This document shows, one piece after another, positions 1 to 5,496 of a DNA stretch of 8,849 bases (its first letter is position 1; every line of letters begins with the position of its first letter). Where the stretch lies: the NCBI GenBank assembly GCA_016205965.1, contig JACQSM010000062.1, forward strand, positions 1 to 8,849, given 5' to 3'. Origin of the DNA: Candidatus Uhrbacteria bacterium. GTDB taxonomy: Bacteria; Patescibacteriota; Patescibacteriia; SG8-24. The notes under the pieces are model-generated. The model did no database searches and was not told where the DNA came from. It saw only the letters and a program-made list of their open reading frames with translations. A program made the position numbers and the translations under genes.

Positions 1-243
1 CAGGTACTCATGATCGTCGGCGTTCTTGAAGTCCGTCTGGAGCATGTTGTGATCGACGTAGCTGACCGAAAGTTCGGTCCGGACCTTGGGTATGCCCATG
101 GCCTCGAACTGCAGATAGGCCAGGGTGCCGGTGGCGTCCTGGGTCAGCGTCTGGTCGATCCGGATGCCGATCTCCTCCCCCGGCGTCAAGGTGCCGGAAA
201 CGAGGTGTGAGGTGAGTATTTTGTGCGCGAACGATGTTCCCAT
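1..243 (-). CDS. acn: Aconitate hydratase (Aquifex-type), N-terminal part, runs off window
   Basis: Aconitase interconverts citrate and isocitrate using a [4Fe-4S] cluster in the cytoplasm. Only the first 81 residues are here, and the reading frame runs off position 1. What is visible is the conserved opening of the family: PGEEIGIRIDQTLTQDATGT (residues 21-40), then AYLQFEAMG, TELSVSYVDHN and QTDFKNADDHEYL. The Gln in TQDATG and the YVDHN stretch belong to the substrate and cluster region of aconitase-fold enzymes. The exact wording fits the putative Aquifex-type aconitases better than isopropylmalate dehydratase, but the cluster cysteines lie outside the window. The ATG at 243 is chosen because MGTSFAHKIL aligns with the usual start; there is no clear Shine-Dalgarno upstream. 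Transcription is probably independent of the upstream 217-aa gene, because a terminator lies between them. Confidence 0.93.
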   Translation of the reverse strand, partial: MGTSFAHKILTSHLVSGTLTPGEEIGIRIDQTLTQDATGTLAYLQFEAMGIPKVRTELSVSYVDHNMLQTDFKNADDHEYL

Positions 244-266
244 AGAAGGGATATTAGTGTTCGTCA

Positions 267-272
267 AGTATA
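267..272 (-). promoter_or_regulatory. Candidate -10 element for the aconitase gene
   Basis: On the minus strand this reads TATACT, 23 nt before the aconitase ATG, so the leader would be about 16 nt. No good -35 is visible: the hexamer 17 nt upstream is a T-run belonging to the preceding terminator tail. Weak call, based on position and identity to the TATACT boxes in front of two other genes in this window. Confidence 0.3.
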
Positions 273-296
273 GCCTGCACTCGCGGAAGAAAAAAG

Positions 297-333
297 ACCG
301 GAATAGAAAAGCAGCGCGAGGGTATCGCGCTGC
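297..333 (-). terminator. Intrinsic terminator after the 217-aa gene
   Basis: Perfect 9-bp stem GCAGCGCGA / TCGCGCTGC (311-319 with 325-333) around a 5-nt loop, followed on the minus strand by TTTTCTATTC and a further T-rich stretch. It lies about 37 nt past the stop of the 217-aa gene and upstream of aconitase. A second 6-bp hairpin (346-351 with 357-362) sits between the stop and this terminator. Confidence 0.85.
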
Positions 334-369
334 TTGGGAGTTGGTGCGGCTGGCCGAGCCGCGGCGGAG

Positions 370-1023
370 TCAGGGCAGACCGGTCTGGATGACCCGGGCC
401 ATCCGGTCCTGCCAGGCGCCCTGGTGACGGAACCGGCGGATGAACCCTGCCGGCTTGGTCCGGTACAGGTCCGTCTTGCCCATCGTGAGCAGGGAATACA
501 GCCTGGCCGCCTCCGGGGAGCTGGCCAGCCCCTGGCGCATGTCCTCTTCGGACAGCGTCAGAAGCGGCTCCAGCTGGTCCCAGCCATCCTTGCGGAAGGC
601 GTAGGCGGAGTTCCGCTCCTCGTCGCTCTCCAGGATGATGACCAGCGGGAAGACAAAAGCCCAGTACTTGCGGCCGTTGGCTTCCGAGCGCACGCCCTCC
701 AAAACCTTGGGCTGGCCCAATCCATGCAAGAACTGCAGACGGGCCGGTACCTTGGCGGGCTTGGTCCAGACGCTCTGGGCGCCGGACGTGGGTGCAGGCG
801 CCGCGACGGCGGTGCCGGCGGGAAGGAACTCCAGGGCCACCTGAAGGGTGACCACGGGAACGGCGCCAGGGGGTGTTGCGGCGGCCGGCTGCATGGCCGC
901 CTTGCCAAAGGCGGCAAGCATCTGCAGGATCAACTCGATGCCGCGGGCGACCTCCCCAAAGGTCCACGAGCAGTACTCGCGGAAGGAGGTCTCTTCAGTG
1001 GATGAAAGGGTCGCTGTGGGCAT
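370..1023 (-). CDS. Hypothetical 217-aa soluble protein
   Basis: I do not recognise the family. The protein has no signal peptide or clear membrane segment and is probably cytoplasmic. Visible parts: an N-terminal helical stretch (residues 10-45, FREYCSWTFGEVARGIELIL), an Ala/Pro-rich low-complexity stretch (46-80), and a mixed C-terminal half with a hydrophobic strand KYWAFVFPLVIILES, an acidic-aromatic region (SDEERNSAYAFRKDGWDQLE) and a basic tail (FIRRFRHQGAWQDRMARV). The start is well supported: GGAGGG lies 5 nt before the ATG (1029-1034), and a strong promoter lies about 70 nt upstream. The gene is a single transcription unit, with its own promoter and a terminator on each side. Function cannot be inferred from context. 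Confidence 0.75.
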   Translation of the reverse strand: MPTATLSSTEETSFREYCSWTFGEVARGIELILQMLAAFGKAAMQPAAATPPGAVPVVTLQVALEFLPAGTAVAAPAPTSGAQSVWTKPAKVPARLQFLHGLGQPKVLEGVRSEANGRKYWAFVFPLVIILESDEERNSAYAFRKDGWDQLEPLLTLSEEDMRQGLASSPEAARLYSLLTMGKTDLYRTKPAGFIRRFRHQGAWQDRMARVIQTGLP

Positions 1024-1091
1024 TTAAGCCCTCCGTATCCGGAATGTGCGTTGTCCGCTTTTTAAGGCGGGGTCATTCTCCGGAGGAATGA
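1024..1091 (-). promoter_or_regulatory. Structured 5' leader of the 217-aa gene
   Basis: About 68 nt between the predicted transcription start (~1091) and the ATG. The very 5' end folds as TCATTC - 7-nt loop - GAATGA (1073-1091). The segment CCTCCG (1081-1086, minus strand) in and beside the loop is complementary to CGGAGG of the Shine-Dalgarno (1030-1035). A second small hairpin, CCGC/GCGG, lies between them. Whether this controls translation is inference. Confidence 0.4.
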
Positions 1092-1097
1092 CATCTC

Positions 1098-1126
1098 AAA
1101 ATAGCACATTTAAGGCAAAAAGTCAA
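1098..1126 (-). promoter_or_regulatory. Sigma-70-type promoter of the 217-aa gene
   Basis: Minus strand: -35 TTGACT (1121-1126), 17-nt spacer, -10 TATTTT (1098-1103), with TGC directly before the -10 (extended -10). Predicted start near 1091. It lies just downstream of the terminator of the preceding gene, so the 217-aa gene is transcribed independently. Confidence 0.75.
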
Positions 1127-1134
1127 GGGCCGGA

Positions 1135-1159
1135 CGAAAAAAGCGGCGCATTGCCGCTT
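1135..1159 (-). terminator. Intrinsic terminator after the 177-aa anchored-protein gene
   Basis: Perfect 7-bp stem AAGCGGC/GCCGCTT (1141-1147 with 1153-1159), 5-nt loop, followed on the minus strand by a T-run (TTTTTTCG when the end of the stem is counted). It lies about 20 nt past the stop codon at 1180. It resembles the terminator at 1751-1778 in stem composition, loop and T-run. Confidence 0.88.
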
Positions 1160-1163
1160 GAAG

Positions 1164-1172
1164 TTATCCACA
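1164..1172 (+). other. Single perfect DnaA-box sequence TTATCCACA
   Basis: Exact match to the strongest E. coli DnaA box, in the short gap between a stop codon and its terminator. No second box or AT-rich unwinding region was seen nearby, so it is not evidence for an origin. It may be chance. Confidence 0.25.
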
Positions 1173-1179
1173 GTCTTCT

Positions 1180-1713
1180 CTATGGCCGATAGACCAGCGT
1201 CACATACAGGGCGACCCGGTCGCGCATGCTGACCATGAGCATGGCATGGGCCCGAATATAGACAGGTCCGGGCCGGTGACAGCAGACGACGAGCGGAATG
1301 GCCAGCTCGTGGTAGTCCATGATGCTCGAGATCTGTTCCAGCCGATAAGGGCACTGCTCCGGGGTCTGCCAACGAGACTCTCGGAACGGTTCCGACCGGA
1401 TGCAGACGTGACCGCCGACCATGATGATATTGGTCGCGTTCGTCCAGCGGATCCAGAGATCCTCCCCCTCGACCCAGACGGCGACGTCGCCGAGCAGCCG
1501 ATCATCGAGCATGAGCGCGGCCGAAACCGCATTCGGATCCGCGATCGTCCGCGGCGCGTCCATGGCCGGGCCGTCGATGGGCACGACTACCAGCTCCGGC
1601 ACTTGGCGGACCGGACGTCGAGGCGGCGGCAGCGCCCTCGGCAGGGCGAAAGAAAGAACGACTCCAGAGATTATGCCGGCCGCAGCGACCAGCATGATGT
1701 TGCGCAGTCGCAT
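1180..1713 (-). CDS. Membrane-anchored extracytoplasmic protein, paralog of the neighbouring lipoprotein
   Basis: Unrecognised family. A hydrophobic N-terminal segment (residues 6-25, IMLVAAAGIISGVVLSFALP) acts as signal anchor or signal peptide, followed by a Pro/Arg-rich linker (24-38). A beta-rich domain of about 110 residues then carries GDV (75-77), C104, C121, a Cys pair 144-145 and a VYIR motif (R154). The same landmarks at almost the same spacing occur in the lipoprotein encoded just upstream, so I infer a diverged tandem duplication and a probable C104-C121 disulfide outside the cell. The start is fixed by a perfect AGGAGG (1720-1725) 6 nt before the ATG. Intrinsic terminators flank the gene on both sides, and no clear promoter is visible in the 37 nt between the upstream terminator and the ATG. 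It may therefore depend partly on readthrough from the lipoprotein operon. Confidence 0.8.
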   Translation of the reverse strand: MRLRNIMLVAAAGIISGVVLSFALPRALPPPRRPVRQVPELVVVPIDGPAMDAPRTIADPNAVSAALMLDDRLLGDVAVWVEGEDLWIRWTNATNIIMVGGHVCIRSEPFRESRWQTPEQCPYRLEQISSIMDYHELAIPLVVCCHRPGPVYIRAHAMLMVSMRDRVALYVTLVYRP

Positions 1714-1750
1714 GGGACACCTCCTGGATCCAGGCTAGCACGCTCGCATC

Positions 1751-1778
1751 AATTAAAAAAACGGCGCAATGGCGCCGT
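1751..1778 (-). terminator. Intrinsic terminator abutting the lipoprotein stop codon
   Basis: 7-bp perfect stem ACGGCGC/GCGCCGT (1761-1767 with 1772-1778), 4-nt loop, followed on the minus strand by seven T and AATT. The stem begins at the base after the lipoprotein stop (1779-1781). It separates the Cys-rich/lipoprotein pair from the paralogous anchored-protein gene. Confidence 0.9.
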
Positions 1779-2309
1779 CTAAGGAACGTCGAACTCGTAG
1801 AAGGCCGTGCCGTGACGCCGGCGCGTCTGCGGAGCCGGCGGCATGACCTCGATATCGAACTGAAAGACCGCGGTTCGCGGCGATCGCACGTCGAAGGCGC
1901 CGCGATCGAAGACGTTCAGTCCCACGACAACCGTGGTGTCATTCGAGCCCGGGGCCATGAAGCGCGTCTCCATGAAGATGCAGTCGTTCTCGATGATCAC
2001 GCGCTCCTCGTTCTGCGGCAAACGGACGCAAGTACGCGCTTCCTTGAGCGTCCATCCGGGATCGACGACGTACGTGATGACGATCGCTTCCGGGCCCACG
2101 CTAAAGAAAACGTCGCCGAACCGCTCGCGGCTATCTTTGATGACGATCTTGATCGCGGCAGGATCGATCGGCAACGCGGCCGGCGCTTGAGGAAAATCCT
2201 GTTTCTCCGGTTCGACGTACTCGACCCGGGGCGCATCCGGTTCCCGCTTCTGGCAGCCGGCGGCTGCAAGCGCGGCCAGACCGCAGGCGGCCAGAACTCT
2301 CGCTCTCAT
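1779..2309 (-). CDS. Putative lipoprotein with conserved two-Cys beta domain
   Basis: Unrecognised family. The N-terminus is a lipoprotein signal: MRARV, a hydrophobic stretch, then AAAGC with the lipidated Cys predicted at C19, followed by a charged linker rich in Pro and Glu (20-50). The C-terminal domain (about 55-176) carries GDV (65-67), C94 and C110 and a DVR motif (R142). It matches the next gene at equivalent spacing: GDV to first Cys 26 residues in both, Cys to Cys 15 versus 16, second Cys to Arg 31 versus 32. The mature protein should sit on the outer face of the cytoplasmic membrane with one disulfide. The ATG overlaps the stop of the upstream Cys-rich gene (ATGA, 2306-2309), and GAGGAG lies 8 nt before it, so translation is likely coupled. 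Odd point: position -3 of the lipobox is Ala rather than Leu. Confidence 0.8.
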   Translation of the reverse strand: MRARVLAACGLAALAAAGCQKREPDAPRVEYVEPEKQDFPQAPAALPIDPAAIKIVIKDSRERFGDVFFSVGPEAIVITYVVDPGWTLKEARTCVRLPQNEERVIIENDCIFMETRFMAPGSNDTTVVVGLNVFDRGAFDVRSPRTAVFQFDIEVMPPAPQTRRRHGTAFYEFDVP

Positions 2310-2767
2310 GGCTTCTTCTCCTCGGTGACGGCGCCGGAAAACGTCGCGAACGGATTGGCGCGGTCGCGGCAGGCGAAGACGGTGAATGCGACCGGCTTCG
2401 ACTGGTCGCCGCGCATGGCCATGCTCTCGAGCTCGGCCAAATCCTGCGACAGCGCGCAGCCGCTCCGGAGTTGCGACGGGCAGCTGTCGCAGAGATGCTC
2501 GGCGCCGACCTGCCGCAGACTCGGACGGATGTCCTTAGGCTGGGCGACGGCGCCGATCTGCGGCTGAAAATCTCCGCAGCTCGACAGCAAGAACAGCTTC
2601 TGGCCGCCGCCGGCCTCGAACATTTTACGATAAGCGAAGGAGGTGAAGCACCTCGAACGCCGGGCGCAGCCGATGCAGGGAGCGTCGGCTTCGGCTTCCA
2701 GCGGCCGCTTGGCCGGGCAAGACGCGGTTGGAATCGGCAAATGGCGCTCAATACCGGTATCTGACAT
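2306..2767 (-). CDS. Cys-rich 153-aa protein, probable metal or Fe-S binding
   Basis: Unrecognised. No signal peptide, so presumably cytoplasmic. Nine cysteines fall in two groups: C17, C31, C34, C40 (spacing 13-2-5) and C64, C93, C96, C104 (spacing 28-2-7), plus C133. The C-x2-C-x5-C spacing of the first group is used for [4Fe-4S] ligation in WhiB-like proteins, EndoIII/MutY glycosylases and Cas4/AddB nucleases, but no other motif of those families is present (no WhiB G[VI]WGG turn, no HhH, no nuclease residues). Zinc is an equal alternative. The start is firm: AAGGAG (2773-2778) lies 5 nt before the ATG and a promoter lies about 48 nt upstream. It is the first gene of an operon with the lipoprotein, overlapping it by 4 nt. 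Confidence 0.78.
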   Translation of the reverse strand: MSDTGIERHLPIPTASCPAKRPLEAEADAPCIGCARRSRCFTSFAYRKMFEAGGGQKLFLLSSCGDFQPQIGAVAQPKDIRPSLRQVGAEHLCDSCPSQLRSGCALSQDLAELESMAMRGDQSKPVAFTVFACRDRANPFATFSGAVTEEKKP

Positions 2768-2814
2768 GCGATCTCCTTGGAAAGGGCGACGACGCTTTAT
2801 ACGCCGGTTCGCCC

Positions 2815-2842
2815 ACTATAGGCGAGATTCGACGAAAGTCAA
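2815..2842 (-). promoter_or_regulatory. Sigma-70-type promoter of the Cys-rich/lipoprotein operon
   Basis: Minus strand: -35 TTGACT (2837-2842), 16-nt spacer, -10 TATAGT (2815-2820). Predicted start near 2808, giving a leader of about 41 nt with a good Shine-Dalgarno. It overlaps the upstream part of the divergent plus-strand promoter. Confidence 0.72.
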
Positions 2843-2855
2843 CGCCTGGCGGATA

Positions 2856-2864
2856 TGGTATACT
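2856..2864 (+). promoter_or_regulatory. Extended -10 promoter of the surface-protein gene
   Basis: TGGTATACT: TATACT at 2859-2864 preceded by TGG, the extended -10 form. No convincing -35; its place (about 2836-2841) is occupied by the minus-strand -35. The predicted start near 2871 leaves a leader of only about 9 nt before the ATG at 2880, with no Shine-Dalgarno. Confidence 0.6.
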
Positions 2865-2879
2865 GCCCCCGATAACCCC

Positions 2880-5003
2880 ATGTCCATGCGCAATACTCTT
2901 TCCACATTCCACGTCCGCGATATTCCCTTCGTCGCAGCACTCCTGGCAGTGGCGCTTTCACTGCCGCTCATGATCCTCGACGCCCGGGCCCAGGCCGAGC
3001 CGGCGCCGATCATCACTTCCGGTCCGACCGCCGCCGCGGCGTCGCTGGCCGAGTGCCCGATCGACGTTCGCTGGCAGACGAACGTTGAGAGCACCTCCGT
3101 CGTCGAGTTCGGCACCACGACTTCGCTCGAAAGGGATCCGGCCCGCACCATCGACCCGATGACCGGCGAACGGCCTTACGAAGAGATCCATGCCGTCAGC
3201 TTGTGCGAACTCAAAAAAGGCACGACCTACTATTACCGCGTCCGTTCGGCGAATCCGTCCGGTGCGGAAGTCGTGTCTGCCATGGCCACGTTCAAGACGG
3301 CCGGCGTCGTCTTCGAAGGCACGCCGCTCGACGGCGTGGTCGTCACCTCGCCGGCCGCCGCCGCCTCGCTGAAAGCGCCGGTGACCGTCACTGCCAGCAT
3401 CGAGGGTTCGGCGCAGTCGGTCGCTTTCACGGTCAGCGATTCGAAAGGCGCGGCGATAAAGACCGCTGCCGGTACGGCCGATGCTTCCGGAACCTGGGGC
3501 GCGATCTTCGATGGCCTGACGGCCGACGGCTACACAGTGGCCGCGACGGCCAAGGGGTATGACGCCGAGGGCGCTACGATCTCCAAAACCAGCGCCAAGG
3601 TGAATTTCGTCGTGGTGGCGCCGGAACTCAAACCGACGCCCGAACCGACCAAGGAGCCGGAGCCGACCATCGAGCCAGAAAAAAAGTTGGAACCGACTCC
3701 GAAACCGACCGCCGAACCGGAAAAACGCGAACCCGAGGCTACCGAGCCTGAAAAAACGCCGACCGCCGAACCGACAAGCAAAACGACTGCGGCCGAGCCG
3801 GAAAAACCGAACGTACCCGAAGAAGAACCGCAATCCCCTGCTTTCGTCGACCTGCGAAAATCACTCGAATCGCTCGAGCGAAATACGGCCGATTCCCTGA
3901 TCGCTCCGCCCTCGCCGGGAGCCCAGGCGCTGACCGCCAATGATCTCTGCGTCCAGAACGGCATCCTGCCCGAACGCTGCAAGTCTTGGCTCGAGGTCCG
4001 GTTCGCCGACAAGACCTGCGCCGAGGCGGGACTGACTACCCGGGAGTCCTGCGAAAAGTTCCTGACCTCGGCGAACAACGGGGTCTTCCCGGGCTGCGAA
4101 GGCAAGAACGAGGCCGAATGCGCGACCGTAAAAAATCTGACCACGATCAGTTACCTGCCGGCCGAGGTCAAAGAAAAGGCCAACGCCGCCATTCAGGAAC
4201 TCATCAACGAAAAAAAAGTGGCGGACCTGCCCGGCCTCATGCCGATCGCCAAAACCGAACTGGCCGGCGTCGGCTGGTGGAAATCGTCGCCGGCAGCCGG
4301 CGCCGAAACTTCGCCCGGCGTTCTGGTCAAGGATAGCGACGGTGACAAGCTCTTCGACGACTTCGAGAGCCTGATGGGAACCGACCCGACCAAAGCCGAC
4401 TCGGACGGTGATGGCGTCAACGACACCGACGAACTCAAAAATGGCTCCAATCCCGCCGGCACCGGCAAATTGGCCAAGGCGCTCACGCCGACCGAAAGCG
4501 CGGTCGTCTTCCGCAAGCCCATCGAGCAGCCGCGCGGCTCCGGCAAGGTCAATCCGGCGTTCAAAGTCGAAACCTCCGCCCCGACGACCGGCGCCTCGGA
4601 TGAAAAGAAGGGCAAAACCGGCACCATCAAGGGACGCTGCGCCCCCAAGGCGACCTGCCTGCTGTACGTCTACAGCTACATCCCGATGGTCTTTACCGCC
4701 GCCGCCGATGAAAACGGCGACTTCACCTACACGCTCGACCAGAGCCTGATCGACGGCGAACACACCGTCTACGTCGCCCTGACCGACGACACCGGCAAGA
4801 TCACGGCCAAGAGCAACCCGCTGTCGTTCTTCATCAAGGAGGCCCAGGCCGCGTCCAAAGACGACTTCCTCCGCGCCGACGTCAACGTGTCCCAGGAACC
4901 GGCCGCCCAGATGAGCCGGACGTACCTGTGGGCGTCGCTGCTGTTGATCCCCATCGCCGCCATGTTGGTCTGGCAGGTGGCCAAGAAACGAAAAACGGCC
5001 TAA
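2880..5003 (+). CDS. Large secreted, C-terminally anchored surface protein (FN3/Ig-like, PEKT linker, Cys repeats, TSP3-type calcium repeats)
   Basis: Predicted cell-surface protein of 707 aa. Domains in order: signal peptide (about 1-39, ending ARAQA); fibronectin-III-like domain (about 43-140, ending YYYRVRSANPSG with FKT) with two cysteines; second Ig-like domain (about 150-245); a Pro/Glu/Lys/Thr-rich stalk (about 249-320); a Cys-repeat region (C357, C367, C380, C391, C406, C414); two calcium-binding TSP3-type loops, DSDGD at 485-489 and DSDGDG at 507-512; a third Ig-like domain (about 579-652) with a Cys pair; and a C-terminal membrane helix (about 682-701) followed by KKRKTA. This topology puts everything except the tail outside. 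An adhesin or envelope-structure role is inference. The frame is open upstream to 2643, but the signal peptide, the -10 box at 2859-2864 and the minus-strand operon there support the ATG at 2880 (ATG at 2886 is also possible). It ends at a bidirectional terminator. Confidence 0.88.
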   Translation: MSMRNTLSTFHVRDIPFVAALLAVALSLPLMILDARAQAEPAPIITSGPTAAAASLAECPIDVRWQTNVESTSVVEFGTTTSLERDPARTIDPMTGERPYEEIHAVSLCELKKGTTYYYRVRSANPSGAEVVSAMATFKTAGVVFEGTPLDGVVVTSPAAAASLKAPVTVTASIEGSAQSVAFTVSDSKGAAIKTAAGTADASGTWGAIFDGLTADGYTVAATAKGYDAEGATISKTSAKVNFVVVAPELKPTPEPTKEPEPTIEPEKKLEPTPKPTAEPEKREPEATEPEKTPTAEPTSKTTAAEPEKPNVPEEEPQSPAFVDLRKSLESLERNTADSLIAPPSPGAQALTANDLCVQNGILPERCKSWLEVRFADKTCAEAGLTTRESCEKFLTSANNGVFPGCEGKNEAECATVKNLTTISYLPAEVKEKANAAIQELINEKKVADLPGLMPIAKTELAGVGWWKSSPAAGAETSPGVLVKDSDGDKLFDDFESLMGTDPTKADSDGDGVNDTDELKNGSNPAGTGKLAKALTPTESAVVFRKPIEQPRGSGKVNPAFKVETSAPTTGASDEKKGKTGTIKGRCAPKATCLLYVYSYIPMVFTAAADENGDFTYTLDQSLIDGEHTVYVALTDDTGKITAKSNPLSFFIKEAQAASKDDFLRADVNVSQEPAAQMSRTYLWASLLLIPIAAMLVWQVAKKRKTA

Positions 5004-5013
5004 CGCCGAAAGA

Positions 5014-5042
5014 AAAAGAGGGCCCTGATCAGGCCCTCTTTT
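5014..5042. terminator. Bidirectional intrinsic terminator between convergent genes
   Basis: 11-bp stem (5014-5024 with 5032-5042) with GC core GAGGGCC/GGCCCTC, 7-nt loop CTGATCA, an A-run on the left and a T-run on the right. It works for the surface-protein gene on plus and for the archease gene on minus, whose stop is at 5059. Confidence 0.92.
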
Positions 5043-5058
5043 CGTATCGGCTTGCATT

Positions 5059-5472
5059 TCAGGAATCGAAGGTGATCGTCGCCTCCCAGACGCCGGCCTC
5101 GTTTTTGGCCACCATCAGATCGTGTTTGGCCGCGGCCATGAGCTTCTTGCTGAAGCCGGAGACCTTCTTGCCGACGAAGGCGCCTTCGGCCTTTTTGTCG
5201 GTGATCAGATTGAAACGGATATCCTCGTACCCTTCGCCGTTGGCCGCAGCCGAAGCCAGAGCGGCATTCAGCAGCCCGGCCAGCAAGGTCTCGAAATCCG
5301 CCCCGCCCAGATCGAAGGACCGCTCGACCTCGGGAGCGTCTTCGACCCATTGAGCGACGGCGACGGCGAACATGCCGCGCAGCGCGCCAATCATAAGGCC
5401 GGCCCGGGTGGTGCCGGTGGCCTTGATTTTGCCGTCGGTCGCGTGCGGCACGAGTTCGTATGCCGATGTCAT
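5059..5472 (-). CDS. Archease (RtcB tRNA-ligase activating protein)
   Basis: Archease promotes guanylylation and turnover of the RNA ligase RtcB. The 137-aa product matches the family's size and pattern: YELVPHATDGKIKATG at the N-terminus (family consensus H-T-A-D-x-G-I, here HATDG, keeping the Asp), ADFETLLAGLLNAAL corresponding to the helix normally LLxxWLNELL, a conserved Gly turn, then KHDLMVAKNEAGVWEATITFD ending in the family's terminal Asp (V-x-F-D). The match is somewhat diverged: Ala-rich in place of the usual aromatic residues in the central helix. The ATG at 5472 is preferred over a TTG at 5487 because the family starts just before YEL and because a TATACT lies 6 nt upstream, which suits a leaderless start. 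It follows the pilin-fusion gene by 24 nt. No rtcB is in the window. Confidence 0.85.
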   Translation of the reverse strand: MTSAYELVPHATDGKIKATGTTRAGLMIGALRGMFAVAVAQWVEDAPEVERSFDLGGADFETLLAGLLNAALASAAANGEGYEDIRFNLITDKKAEGAFVGKKVSGFSKKLMAAAKHDLMVAKNEAGVWEATITFDS

Positions 5473-5478
5473 GGCCCA

Positions 5479-5484
5479 AGTATA
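5479..5484 (-). promoter_or_regulatory. Candidate -10 element giving a leaderless archease mRNA
   Basis: TATACT on the minus strand, 6 nt before the archease ATG, so transcription would start at or within 1-2 nt of the ATG. No good -35 at 17 nt. Archease could also be cotranscribed from upstream, so this may be an internal promoter. Confidence 0.4.
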
Positions 5485-5496
5485 CAATAAGCCGCG

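Noticed and set aside
1812..2567. 251-aa plus-strand open frame opposite the lipoprotein and Cys-rich genes
   Set aside because: The minus-strand genes have promoter, Shine-Dalgarno sites, coupling and a terminator; this frame is Arg/Asp-rich with no features.
2643..2879. Upstream extension of the surface-protein frame to ATG 2643
   Set aside because: It would run through the Cys-rich gene and the divergent promoters and would bury the signal peptide 79 residues in.
2958..3833. 291-aa minus-strand open frame (RFG/RFF-rich)
   Set aside because: Repeats are the reverse complement of the PEKT-coding stalk; no independent start signals.
3861..5057. 398-aa minus-strand open frame opposite the surface protein
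   Set aside because: Gly/Arg/Phe-biased antisense shadow. The plus-strand frame has signal peptide, Ig-like folds, calcium loops and a membrane anchor.
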